From: a virus
IMG/VR virus record: IMGVR_UViG_3300023192_001558
Location: 45,454-109,453 of that record
Direction: 5' to 3' (one strand)
Length of the DNA stretch: 64,000 nt
Shown: positions 43,201 to 51,480 of the stretch, piece after piece
Layout: each line of letters begins with the position of its first letter
Numbering within the stretch: position 1 is the stretch's first letter
Made by a program: the position numbers and the translations under genes
Notes under the pieces: generated by a model
The model's input: only the letters and a program-made list of their open reading frames with translations
The model's database searches: none
Told to the model about the DNA's origin: nothing

Positions 43201-46200
43201 CTTTGAAGAATCTACCCTACGTGAAATATCACCGCCAGTGGTAGTTAACGCATCAGATGATTGAGAGGTGCTAATATTGTATATATCGTTAGCATCGTAT
43301 CCAGTGTTATAGTGATAATAACTATATTGACTACTATAACTATCACCACCACTAGGACTAGGTGGATTATCCCCGCCAACATAACCTGCATCAGATGGTG
43401 GTGGTTGATCACCACCATACGTCCACGGACCGTATACGCTTGTTAAATCAGAATGGATAATAACTTCATTAACTCGCATGCCTTCTCTATTAGTAAGGAA
43501 CGCTTTTAAGTTATCCGTTATGCTGGTAAACATCCCACCAATGCGAGAAAATAACCCGCCTTGAGGCGTACCATCATCGTTGCTGCCAAATAAGAATCGT
43601 CCCGTGCGTTTGATCCCACCTTTGACAACATCTATACCCTTACCTAACACACCCATGCTCATTTCTAACGCGCGGTTAAGTAATGATTTAACTTCGATCT
43701 TGCGACCTTGCTCGTCTACCAGCCCTTTCTTGATATCTTCGACAGATAAGACAATATTACCTTCGCTATCTACAACATCGCCGTCAATATCTTTAAATGA
43801 ACGTATTGCCTCACCCGTACGGGCTGAGAAATACAATCCTTTCTCAAGCAGTATCTTCAACAGTCTAGGCGATTGTTCACCTTTAACATAAATATCACCA
43901 TGTCGGTTTAATATGTTTTCAACTGTATCTTTTACATTACCTACGCCCTTAAGCGCATACTCACCTATGCCGAACAATCCTTTATAATAACTTTGGATAA
44001 ATTCAACTGGGGCCTTTAAGACAGACATCGCACCATCAGCCAGTTTACTTACACCATCTCTGTTAAACAGACCTTTAGCGTAATCCTCTACCGATAATAC
44101 AATCTCACCGGTATCGATATCTCTAACAGCACCTGTGATGTCTTTAGCGCTTTGAATAACCTTACCGGTCGCTTCATCGATGTATTTACCCTTACGCAGA
44201 CGTTCACCTAACAACGTTGGTATTTGCTGACCGGCTACGTATAAGTCTCCAGGCAAGTCACTTAGTTTACCTTTGATAAACTTAGCACCACCCAGTACGG
44301 TATCCTTAGCCATACCTAACGCACTACCACCTAGGTTAAACATCCCGGAGTAGTATGACTTGAGTCCAGACGCGGCACCGCTAACGGCTGATTTACCAAA
44401 ATCTAAACCTTTGCCTAAAATACCACCTAGATCCATCTTACCACGTGGAGCCTGACTACCATCTCCCGAACCTAGCGTGCCAATTTTCTCATACATCTGA
44501 CTCATTATCAGTTTAATGTCTGTTAACGTGTCATCTGAGGTAACGGTACGTTCTTGAATAGCAGTAAGGTATGGGATATACGGATCAACGTCTTGTGAGG
44601 TTGATTCTTCTTCCAGCGTTGTATCACGATTCATCCATGTATCAATACGTGCAATGAGTGAGGTTGTCAAGCCATTACCTTGTATTAAGGTGTCGTGAAT
44701 AGCAGTCCATACATCCATGGTAGGTGTAGACTGATCATTTATATCTACCTCACGGGTAAATTCAGCTACGGCCTCGCGTACTTCCTTCTGACTTTCCGTA
44801 TCCAACCCACGAATAGAATTATTCATGGTCTCTTGGATGCGGTCGGTGCTATCACTAAACTGGCTATACTGCTGGCCGTTCAATACAGTCCGACTGCTAT
44901 CAGACATACCTACAAACATTTGACTATCTGTCTGACCACCTTGTCTAGTTAAGTTTTGTTCTCTGACAGATGAAGAATCCCTACTAGAACTATCTCTACC
45001 AGTTAAAACTCGCTCGCTAGAACTATCAGAAAATGAAGTTGTGTTAGCATTACTTGAAACAATCTCCTTACCTTCCAAGGTAGAGGTGATATCGGTACGG
45101 ATCATCGACCATAACGCATCGCTGTCGACTTGGTCAGTAATGCCATCTTCAGCTTTATTGATAAGTCCTGATTCACGCAGAGCATCCTTATCTCCCACTG
45201 AAACAGCTTGGTTAATACTCTCCTGTAAATTAGGAAGGTAGTTTTGAAGGTTCTTAACCGCTTGGTTATCACGCAGAGCATTCTGACTAGCAGTAACAAC
45301 ATTACCCACCTTACCTTCTGCAGTAATGGCGTAACGGTCTTTAACAAACGATTGAATTTCTTCCACTGCATCATCGTTATCTACCATAGTAAAGGTAGAT
45401 GGTTGATAGTAGCGTTCTGGGAAGAAACCTTTACCATTTCTAAGGTCAGTGAGAATCTGAATAGCAAAGACTTCTCGTGCTTCGGCACTAAGCTTATTAT
45501 CCGGATCAATGCTGTTGATAACGTCGACGGTATTGCTACTTAGCCGCTCCCTATCAGTTGATGAGAACACTGCTTCTCTGATTCTATCGGCATTTTCAGA
45601 TGCGCGAACAAAATCTTCACCTTCAACACTATACTCCATACGTTCAACGTTAGGATCTTGACTGTTAAAGATTTCTAACTGCTGAAGCATGCGAGAAAGG
45701 TAACCAGGAATAATCTCAACGATTGAGCGGCGTGTCATGATGTCAAAGCTGGTTGCTGTTAGTGCTTCCTGTTTAAGGTTATGCAACACATCACCATCGC
45801 TACCACGGACGCCGCCTATAACATCCTTTAAGAAGTTCTCTATACCTCCGCGAACACCTGTAGCTTCAGTCTGAGAAGACGCATAGCGGTTAAGTATCTC
45901 GGGTAGGTTATCTGCATTAAATTGAAGCTTATTAGATATCGTAGTTGCTTTGTCGCTACGACCAATGGCACGTCCTGCAAGATCGCTAACTTTAGCACCG
46001 ATGCGATTTGCTATACCGTCTCCTATTAGCCCGCCAGCAAGATCTGCTGCTTTCTGCCCGCCTGTTTGTTTAGGGCCAAATCCATCAAGTCCTTCCATAG
46101 ACGATGCAGTTGCTAATAAGGTAGAGCCTTGGTTAAACCCTTCCTTAAAGTTATCAACGTGTTGTTTAACTTTCTGACCCAGCGTACTTTTAACACGCTG

Positions 46201-47079
46201 ACTAATTCCGGCAATGCGGGATCCAACATGATCCAACGCCTGACCGGCAAGGCGCGAGCGTGCTTCGTCGGCATATGTCTCAGACAGATTAACTTTAGCT
46301 TCATCAGGCAGTGCTGTGTTTTTAACAATAGCACCTAAAGCGTTAACTATGTCAGTAAATCCAGCCCGGGATATATCTACTAGGTCACGTTGTGCAAAGA
46401 ACTGTCGATAGTTAAGTTCTAACAAACGACGTTGGAATTGCGAGGTAATATTATCTTGATAACTAACTAAGCGATTAAATGCATTGATCATTCGCTCATT
46501 AGCGGTCATGTTAGCATTATGGCGGGCATCTTGGCGTTCTTCAGAAATTGTATTTTGAAGAATATCCTGCGTCTGCTGTTCACGTTGAACTTCTACGCTA
46601 GCTGCCTGGGCCTGAAACATACGGTCAAGATCGCTATTGATTTGAGCAGTCTCAACCTCTTGTTTCGTAGGTGCTTCGCTAGTTGCCTCGCGTTTAACTT
46701 CAAGCATCTTTTCGACACGACTACCTATGCTATCGGGTAGTATTTTCTTAATTTTAGGAAGATGCTGTTGTGCATTTCGTTTGAATTCGTCGATAGATGG
46801 TTTGAGGGCTTGTGCAGATTCACTATAAACTGTGCGAATTTCACCTGTTAAATTATCGGCTACATCTAGGGCAGAACGATAACCTTTAGGTAAAGCATCT
46901 TTAATGACATCGCCAATAAAGCCTGGATCACTCATTGTGGTTTTAACACCACTAAGTGCGCTTTTAGCAAATATAGTGGCGGGGCTGCGATCATCATTTT
47001 GGGCTTCAAAATCGAAGTCCATCATATCGCCACCTAGATCATTATCTAGGTCGTCATTGAATTTAATATCATCGGCCAT
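40234..47079 (-). CDS. Tape-measure-like giant virion protein
   Basis: 2281 residues, the largest gene in the window. The first ~700 residues are helical. Two ~117-residue repeats start near 944 and 1061, each with a G-D-(L/I)-Y-V-x-G-(Q/E)-Q-x-P-x-L-L stretch followed by a G-x-Y...TGxxI and (L/V)SVED segment. A Gly/Ser/Tyr/Pro-rich stretch follows (residues ~1225-1280), and an aspartate loop D-A-D-G-D-G-I-R-D-G of calcium-binding type is found near 1560. Hydrophobic segments (AAVLGGVAGFLGGL; VALGPVGWAATALWG) near residues 1600-1780 could span a membrane. Length and position beside the polymerase beta' gene match the phiKZ gp181 arrangement. ATG 47079 follows AGGGG. Confidence 0.8.
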   Translation of the reverse strand: MADDIKFNDDLDNDLGGDMMDFDFEAQNDDRSPATIFAKSALSGVKTTMSDPGFIGDVIKDALPKGYRSALDVADNLTGEIRTVYSESAQALKPSIDEFKRNAQQHLPKIKKILPDSIGSRVEKMLEVKREATSEAPTKQEVETAQINSDLDRMFQAQAASVEVQREQQTQDILQNTISEERQDARHNANMTANERMINAFNRLVSYQDNITSQFQRRLLELNYRQFFAQRDLVDISRAGFTDIVNALGAIVKNTALPDEAKVNLSETYADEARSRLAGQALDHVGSRIAGISQRVKSTLGQKVKQHVDNFKEGFNQGSTLLATASSMEGLDGFGPKQTGGQKAADLAGGLIGDGIANRIGAKVSDLAGRAIGRSDKATTISNKLQFNADNLPEILNRYASSQTEATGVRGGIENFLKDVIGGVRGSDGDVLHNLKQEALTATSFDIMTRRSIVEIIPGYLSRMLQQLEIFNSQDPNVERMEYSVEGEDFVRASENADRIREAVFSSTDRERLSSNTVDVINSIDPDNKLSAEAREVFAIQILTDLRNGKGFFPERYYQPSTFTMVDNDDAVEEIQSFVKDRYAITAEGKVGNVVTASQNALRDNQAVKNLQNYLPNLQESINQAVSVGDKDALRESGLINKAEDGITDQVDSDALWSMIRTDITSTLEGKEIVSSNANTTSFSDSSSERVLTGRDSSSRDSSSVREQNLTRQGGQTDSQMFVGMSDSSRTVLNGQQYSQFSDSTDRIQETMNNSIRGLDTESQKEVREAVAEFTREVDINDQSTPTMDVWTAIHDTLIQGNGLTTSLIARIDTWMNRDTTLEEESTSQDVDPYIPYLTAIQERTVTSDDTLTDIKLIMSQMYEKIGTLGSGDGSQAPRGKMDLGGILGKGLDFGKSAVSGAASGLKSYYSGMFNLGGSALGMAKDTVLGGAKFIKGKLSDLPGDLYVAGQQIPTLLGERLRKGKYIDEATGKVIQSAKDITGAVRDIDTGEIVLSVEDYAKGLFNRDGVSKLADGAMSVLKAPVEFIQSYYKGLFGIGEYALKGVGNVKDTVENILNRHGDIYVKGEQSPRLLKILLEKGLYFSARTGEAIRSFKDIDGDVVDSEGNIVLSVEDIKKGLVDEQGRKIEVKSLLNRALEMSMGVLGKGIDVVKGGIKRTGRFLFGSNDDGTPQGGLFSRIGGMFTSITDNLKAFLTNREGMRVNEVIIHSDLTSVYGPWTYGGDQPPPSDAGYVGGDNPPSPSGGDSYSSQYSYYHYNTGYDANDIYNISTSQSSDALTTTGGDISRRVDSSKISTLYNQSITPQTQNTSTLNTELMYSADPSRPGTISNTGYYMSSTDNIAPSYMSVLENIANRDGSYTQNGDEVNIGGLAPTEMYLSQYSNSLLSNSIGETTGGLVELIKASIVDVLNTSNNNTVNRLRNDRNNLISIRDEHQTPDTTLSDGGDIVRENDRSTSVVTKASKDVKDKHLYTLMERTQQKTDVLTKQVLSSVRDVTGGLETQIKENDSTLNQNLSSLVESSKDAYTVVSDKATDASMQVKDSIESLKETLISTFKKEKVLGDADGDGIRDGSYLDQRNKESLADKAKAAVAKSTPGAAVLGGVAGFLGGLTDKIKGLNLFGGEDDEGGFFGDVAGEAASEIAGDALGDQFDRDSRADRRERRAQRKAARASSGKRGIFSKIKSLGGKGLSAVGNFIKSPGKALLAAGSGLAGMVGTGASTLAGMGSKVASVVGKGASMLGGAGKALGTLARVGLSVGRVALGPVGWAATALWGAYKGAQYLNSRSDADPIEDMRFKQMGINTEEGSQLRAIRLLEEASLDDITFNDRGEATLPKVDYNDLIDEHGERFNVDKNNPQNLEAFVRWYEGTFKPTLLTYATLANRIDEDLDVDDLDDDLPEDQLVPFTKKAFELLESSPAIGNTSPYFDQEATSDDVVTQYNRVMQEYGGELKDTVEASKDSPEPVTSGLVPPASYTPPRDKEMAMPETVIEEPQDALTRKLKAAAIVSGGSVLALGSGSNSQTSTRRPSIPNNAVALGGLGVTMGGVMAANADTYYPGVDTVVDRSTQINTSAIQHHTEDGARIISEEEVARRRDNYYSNIDNRTMVSEGDDYSATQRSSIEDVVDSNRYKNDVNTYNGYTINLDEVINQQRLRNQNAVLLEEQRERVVLDDHISAVNQYSDKRVNAVDAHQQMYAELANEQLGYIGNILNESLYVQQSMDDTLKRIWKHLQGDEVIPKSEAPVSGGEAAAERAKQRQAEARRRQLLNQRQRSTPPVGMGKTG

Positions 47080-47109
47080 AGCCTACCCCTAGTGTAATAA
47101 AATAAAAGT

Positions 47110-47122
47110 CTACGTTATATAG
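47110..47122. promoter_or_regulatory. Divergent promoter element CTACGTTATATAG
   Basis: CTACGTTATATAG followed by TGA matches CTACATTACATAG in the other divergent intergenic region (36206-36224) in 11 of 13 positions. It lies between the starts of the tape-measure and polymerase beta' genes. Confidence 0.5.
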
Positions 47123-47170
47123 TGACGTATCATAGATTTAACGACTTACCACCCCTTAAGGAGGTCATCC

Positions 47171-48790
47171 GTGTCAGTCGACAAACTTCCCTTTAATATT
47201 GATTTATTATCCAGCGTAAGCTTTACACGCTCACTGCCGGAAATACGTTCGCTTGACATATACGAACGTCAAGACCACCTTAACTTCCACCCTGAGGGAC
47301 TTTACTCTACAGAGATTTTCGGACGGATGGGGGAACCAGCAAGAGATAATCAATTTGCTTTTATTGACATGAAAGTACCGGTGCTTCATCCGGTTATCTT
47401 TAAGACATTAACCACCATGCGTGCGCTATATAAGAACATCTTAAGCGGTAAGACGTATGCTGTCTTTAATGAAAAGACCAGTGACTTTGAAGCCTCTAAT
47501 GCGCAGGATGGTAAAACTGGTTATGCATTCTTTATGTCACATTTTAAGTCACTAGCATTAAAGCGTAACCGTTCTAAAAAGCGTGATTTAAAAATAGACT
47601 TGATTGAGAAATATCAAGATAAAGCTACCGTCAAGCATCTGATTGTTATCCCTGCGGGTCTACGTGATTTAGAAAACAGTGACGGTGGGCGAGTTAAAGA
47701 AGATGAGATTAACGATCTCTATCGACGCGTGTTAAGTATCGCTAAAACCATCAGCGTTACCCAAGGTAATTTAGAAGGGGAACTGTTTAACTCTGTACGC
47801 TGGAGTATGCAGGTTGCCTTTAACCAGATTTACGAAACGCTACGTACCATGATTGAAGGTAAGCGTGGCTTCATCCAAAGTAAATGGGGTCGCCGCAAGA
47901 TCTTCAACGGAACACGTAATGTTATCTCGGCTATGACAACATCTGCGGTATCTAGTGATGATCCTAAGATGCCGGATGTTCACGACACTATGGTAGGTTT
48001 GTTTCAAACATTGAAAGGGTGTTTACCTCTTTCTATGTATTGTATTCGTCAAGGGCTGATTGGTCAGGTATTCAGTCAAAGTGATAGTGGTGTCAGGTTG
48101 ATTGATCCTAAGACGTTGAAACTTGTCACGGTAGATGTTAAGCCTGCTACTATTGATAAGATGGTAAGTAGTGAAGGTCTTGAGCAGTTAATTAACCAGT
48201 TCCAAGATCGATTCTTTAGAAACCGTTATGCGAGTATAGACGATCATTACATCGGATTAATCTACGACAACGGGACTGAAGTTAAAATCTTTAACGATAT
48301 TACTCAGCTGCCTGATGATAGAAAGATAGAAGATGTCAGACCGATTACCTGGGCTGAATTACTCTATCTTAATTGCTATGAACGTTTTGATAAAGTCAAA
48401 TGTGTTGTTACACGCTACCCTGTAACGGGCATTGGCTCTACGTATTATAGTAGAGTATATCTAAGAACGACCACCACCGGTCTTGTGCGTTATGTGTTAA
48501 ATGATGTATGGGAACGTGATGAAGATAAGCTGTTAGCTAAAGAAATGCCTAACACCGACCATAGTGATAGTTACATGGACAGCGCCATGGTTCATGGTTC
48601 TCGACTAGCTGGGCTTGGTGGGGACTATGATGGTGATATGATCTCTGTTAACTATTTATACAGTAAAGCAGTAGATGATGTAGAACGCTATCTCAATAGT
48701 AAAGACGCTTATCTAGATCCACGTGGTGGTTTACAGCAAGCAAGTACGGATCTCATTGATTGGGCACTGTTTAACCTTACACGCGCTTAA
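47171..48790 (+). CDS. RNA polymerase beta'-like subunit, N-terminal part (phage virion-type)
   Basis: 539 residues from GTG 47171 with TAAGGAGGT. The catalytic magnesium-binding triad D-Y-D-G-D is at 485-489 (bacterial NADFDGDQMA). Upstream are ParaHits to beta': GLYSTEIFGRMGEPARDNQF (like GLFCARIFGP), L-H-P-V-I-F-K-T-L, and IEGKRGFIQSKWGRRKIFNG (like the lid/rudder-side LLGKRVDYSGRSVI). It stops soon after the active site, so the C-terminal clamp, bridge and trigger parts must be in another gene, as in the split polymerases of phiKZ-like phages. It belongs near the virion polymerase genes and the tape measure. It would transcribe early phage genes if packaged. Confidence 0.9.
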   Translation: MSVDKLPFNIDLLSSVSFTRSLPEIRSLDIYERQDHLNFHPEGLYSTEIFGRMGEPARDNQFAFIDMKVPVLHPVIFKTLTTMRALYKNILSGKTYAVFNEKTSDFEASNAQDGKTGYAFFMSHFKSLALKRNRSKKRDLKIDLIEKYQDKATVKHLIVIPAGLRDLENSDGGRVKEDEINDLYRRVLSIAKTISVTQGNLEGELFNSVRWSMQVAFNQIYETLRTMIEGKRGFIQSKWGRRKIFNGTRNVISAMTTSAVSSDDPKMPDVHDTMVGLFQTLKGCLPLSMYCIRQGLIGQVFSQSDSGVRLIDPKTLKLVTVDVKPATIDKMVSSEGLEQLINQFQDRFFRNRYASIDDHYIGLIYDNGTEVKIFNDITQLPDDRKIEDVRPITWAELLYLNCYERFDKVKCVVTRYPVTGIGSTYYSRVYLRTTTTGLVRYVLNDVWERDEDKLLAKEMPNTDHSDSYMDSAMVHGSRLAGLGGDYDGDMISVNYLYSKAVDDVERYLNSKDAYLDPRGGLQQASTDLIDWALFNLTRA

Positions 48791-48857
48791 GGTTTTACAG
48801 CTGTATACCTATTACATGAGTCTCTAAACCCTATTAACCGAGGAATGTAACCGATGA
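48791..48857 (+). repeat. Leader repeat, copy 2 (similar to 28568-28636)
   Basis: GGTTTTACAG at the beginning and GGAATGTAACCGATGA at 48842-48857 are shared with the RNase H leader. The middle carries ACCTATTACATGAG, which resembles the ACCTATATTAC element with two bases missing. Confidence 0.65.
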
Positions 48858-49105
48858 AATGCATAGCATGTCACAGTAACATGTCGCTCGCTTCAGGTCC
48901 TCATATGCCAAAGATCGCTATCTACACCTGCGAGTGTGGAGCCTTGGTGAAAAAAGGACTGACGCAAGACACTGCTACTACGTGGATTCACCCCAGCGGT
49001 ATGATTGAAACTGATCGCGCATGTAACGTTTCTATCAACGATCCAAACTGCGACCACCGTGATGATCAAATGGCTGGTTGGAAGTTTAGCGTTGTTAGCG
49101 CTTAA
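48854..49105 (+). CDS. Small zinc-ribbon-like protein
   Basis: 83 residues with C-I-A-C near the N-terminus and C-E-C at residues ~29-31, plus C and D/H residues near the end (DPNCDHRDD). This could be a zinc ribbon, although the spacing of the second pair (CxC) is unusual. It follows the beta' gene, so an accessory transcription role is possible, but that is guesswork. The ribosome site is the atypical GGAATGTAACCG. A TATGCCGT-type terminator follows. Confidence 0.6.
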   Translation: MKCIACHSNMSLASGPHMPKIAIYTCECGALVKKGLTQDTATTWIHPSGMIETDRACNVSINDPNCDHRDDQMAGWKFSVVSA

Positions 49106-49110
49106 GAAGA

Positions 49111-49145
49111 GTAGGGTGGGGTAAGCTCCATCCTACTTATGCCGT
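49111..49145 (+). terminator. Stem-loop terminator with TATGCCGT tail
   Basis: GTAGGGTGG pairs with CCATCCTAC (one G-T pair). TTATGCCGT follows, octamer at 49138-49145. It ends the beta' unit. Confidence 0.85.
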
Positions 49146-49160
49146 GCTACTAATCTTTAA

Positions 49161-49173
49161 ACCTATATTATCC
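49161..49173 (+). promoter_or_regulatory. Candidate phage promoter ACCTATATTATCC
   Basis: ACCTATATTATCC lies 43 bp before ATG 49216, right after a terminator. It contains TATATTA of the phiKZ-type early element. Confidence 0.6.
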
Positions 49174-49215
49174 CTACGATAGCCCTTTATGAACTTATAA
49201 ATAGGATTAATTCTA

Positions 49216-49515
49216 ATGGATGTAAAAACAGATTATAACACCATGCTTAATGACCTTTTAAGTCAAATTAAATCGTTAGGTGAAGATGATCGTTTTGAGA
49301 AAGTGAAATATCTTAACAATGATCTTGTGCACCGCCACTATCCACTGATACATTCTCTCATTGAAAATGTATTTATTACAGAACGTGGTAGTCCTAACTA
49401 CTCTGCCATTATTCATTTTGAAAATAATGGGATCAAAGTAGGACCTGGTGAGACTGATGGGTTTGGCTGGGTAACCGGCTGCGTGCATACGGCAAAAGGC
49501 ATCATTGTCTTTTAA
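49216..49515 (+). CDS. Unknown small protein, tandem paralogue 1
   Basis: 99 residues. The C-terminal half has D-G-F-G-W-V-T-G-x-V-H-T-A-K-G, and the middle H-Y-P-L-I-H-S-L-I-E-N-V. The next gene encodes a paralogue with (D-Q-F-G-W-Y-S-G-x-I-K-T-A-K-G) at the same position. It is the first gene after a promoter. Function unknown. The helical N-terminus and compact C-terminus suggest a small globular protein. Confidence 0.6.
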   Translation: MDVKTDYNTMLNDLLSQIKSLGEDDRFEKVKYLNNDLVHRHYPLIHSLIENVFITERGSPNYSAIIHFENNGIKVGPGETDGFGWVTGCVHTAKGIIVF

Positions 49516-49532
49516 CTAAAAGGATATCAATA

Positions 49533-49835
49533 ATGTGTAGTGGTCAGGAACATCATTATACTGAACTTAAAAAACAACTTGAAGCGTTAGAAGCTGATCC
49601 TAGCATTCGCCCTAGCGCTTATCTGGATGAAGATGTGGTGGGTAGTAAATACCCTGCGCTTATCTCGTCTGCTAGAAAACACATTACAGGGTTTACTGGA
49701 AAACCTCGTAAAGAGATAATTGCACTATTTAAACAATGGGGTTACGAGATAACCCCATGTGGTTTCGATCAATTTGGCTGGTACAGTGGAATGATTAAGA
49801 CCGCAAAAGGTCGTGTAATATTTACAGCAACATAG
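49533..49835 (+). CDS. Unknown small protein, tandem paralogue 2
   Basis: 100 residues, paralogous to the gene just upstream: both have (S/H)-(K/H)-Y-P-(A/L)-(L/I) followed by an Ile/Val-rich helix and F-G-W-x-x-G-x-x-x-T-A-K-G-x-x-x-F. This looks like a local duplication with strong divergence. AAAAGGAT precedes its ATG and the intergenic gap is 17 bases. Confidence 0.6.
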   Translation: MCSGQEHHYTELKKQLEALEADPSIRPSAYLDEDVVGSKYPALISSARKHITGFTGKPRKEIIALFKQWGYEITPCGFDQFGWYSGMIKTAKGRVIFTAT

Positions 49836-49859
49836 ATAATTAGAAAGGAAACACGCGCT

Positions 49860-50390
49860 ATGCTAACATCAAGCCGTTATATGATGCCAGCAACATTAAA
49901 CGATGAAGAGAAACGTTTTAAAGAGGTATTCGCAGACTTAGTTAAAAAGGTAACCATATGGGGACCTAATCAGCCAAGCATTGCTGAGTATATAATTGAA
50001 ACTTTATATACTGAAGCCACTACTACCATGGCTAGTTATGATACGCAACAAGGCGTGCCACACTACATCAATGGTAAGTGTGTAATGTTATTCTGGTTAC
50101 TTAAGTATTGTCGAAATAAAGGTATTGGTAATCACAATACCAAACTAATCATCAAGCGTACTGTTTCAATTAAAGAACTAAAACGCAACACCATTGCAGT
50201 CAATCTGTACGATACGGTCAATCACGATAATAGTATATTTAATTCTAATATCCATGCCTCTACGTTAAGTATAGACAATGACCATGTTGAACTTACTGTT
50301 GATATTCTTACCTATGTGATAAAACGCATGGCTTATGAATATCATCTTGAAAATAATCAAATGACGTTATATAAGTTGGAAGGGGTATAA
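49860..50390 (+). CDS. Unknown protein
   Basis: 176 residues, mixed alpha/beta, with N-terminal helical part and a beta-rich middle (TKLIIKRTVSIKELKRNTIAV). GAAAGGAA lies before its ATG. Its TAA stop is inside the loop of the following terminator hairpin. Unknown function. Part of the 49216-50390 unit. Confidence 0.5.
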   Translation: MLTSSRYMMPATLNDEEKRFKEVFADLVKKVTIWGPNQPSIAEYIIETLYTEATTTMASYDTQQGVPHYINGKCVMLFWLLKYCRNKGIGNHNTKLIIKRTVSIKELKRNTIAVNLYDTVNHDNSIFNSNIHASTLSIDNDHVELTVDILTYVIKRMAYEYHLENNQMTLYKLEGV

Positions 50391-50410
50391 GCCTCTTCCA
50401 ACTATGCCGT
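50374..50410 (+). terminator. Stem-loop terminator with TATGCCGT tail
   Basis: AGTTGGAAGGGG pairs with CCTCTTCCAACT with one mismatch. The stop TAA of the upstream gene is in the loop. TATGCCGT is at 50403-50410. Confidence 0.85.
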
Positions 50411-50435
50411 CGTCCTGCCCTTGAAGGAATACCCC

Positions 50436-51461
50436 ATGACACTAGCTAATCCTAAGTTAGAAAGACCGTTACCAACACAGTTGTTATCTGTTGTGTTAGA
50501 TGGCTACGATCAGATAGTAGAGTTTCTACTTGATGATAGCCCGCCAGCTGATGATTTTGTCAAATACGCATTTCAACTTCAGCACGATATTGAAAAACAT
50601 TCTAGGTTAAAAGATCGGTTTGAAGATCGAATCATGGTGGACCTTGCTTATAGTCTATTGGAACGGCTGGCTTATAAAAATACGGCGTACCATCAATTAC
50701 TTCCTACCTATACGAATATTAAGAATAAAGAAATCTTTATACTTGTTAAAAGTTGGTTTAATGGGTCGATGGAAGATTATGGGGTCGAGTTGTTACGAAA
50801 AGTCGTGGCTGATAAACCCGATACGTTTAACAGTATTTTGATGATGCTTAACTTAGCCGGGATACCTATTATCAAACGTGTTGATAAGCTCTACTTCTAC
50901 GGGGACTCTACGCTAATAGTAGATCTTGTAGATAGTGGTGAGGTTGCTGAAGAGTCGGTTGCTGCTGTTGAGGAAATGTTTGGCACCGAGATAGTGCTAA
51001 GTGGTGTTCGCCTATCGCCTGAGCTTATAAATGCAAGCAATGTGATTACTGGTGAAAGAACATTAGATGTGCTTAACTTTACGTATTTAATAAAAAATGC
51101 ATTAGTTAACAAAGAGTACATGGACTCTGTTAGTAGTCCTAAGACACGCGTAGTTAATTTAACGGCAATGCAGATCTTGTTGACGTTAACACGCGATGCG
51201 TTGAGGTACGACACCTATATGGATGTTAGTCGATTAATCACCCCGCTTATACCACGGTCTATAAATGACACGTTTTCAACACAAATCGATCTGATAAAAG
51301 AACAAACCGGCGTGCTAACCGTACGTGGGTCTACCCTACGCCATGATGATACCGTCAGCGTCATTGCTACCGCATTTAGCCTATTAGGGTTTGATGTGGA
51401 GCTTGAAACAAAAGATAACGGTAAGAAACTTATATCGTTTAACAACCCTAATCTAAAATAG
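50436..51461 (+). CDS. Unknown protein, paralogue A of a tandem pair
   Basis: 341 residues from ATG 50436 with AAGGA upstream. A TTG at 50421 overlaps that site. Mostly helical N-terminal half (VVLDGYDQIVEFLLDDSP) and a C-terminal ATAFSLLGFDVE. It is distantly paralogous to 51481-52596: both share a W-x-(N/H)-G segment, V-E-x(2,3)-V, P-x-x-x-N-x-(I/L), L-N-x-x-G-(I/M) and R-x-(D/G)-(K/D)-(L/V)-Y-F-Y. Unknown function, possibly an interacting pair of virion or regulatory proteins. Confidence 0.55.
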   Translation: MTLANPKLERPLPTQLLSVVLDGYDQIVEFLLDDSPPADDFVKYAFQLQHDIEKHSRLKDRFEDRIMVDLAYSLLERLAYKNTAYHQLLPTYTNIKNKEIFILVKSWFNGSMEDYGVELLRKVVADKPDTFNSILMMLNLAGIPIIKRVDKLYFYGDSTLIVDLVDSGEVAEESVAAVEEMFGTEIVLSGVRLSPELINASNVITGERTLDVLNFTYLIKNALVNKEYMDSVSSPKTRVVNLTAMQILLTLTRDALRYDTYMDVSRLITPLIPRSINDTFSTQIDLIKEQTGVLTVRGSTLRHDDTVSVIATAFSLLGFDVELETKDNGKKLISFNNPNLK

Positions 51462-51480
51462 CCCTTAAGGAAATTAAACC

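Noticed and set aside
40234-47079. Many open frames of 60-105 codons on the plus strand inside the tape-measure gene
   Set aside because: They lack ribosome sites, have low-complexity or unlikely composition, and lie antisense to a long well-supported gene.
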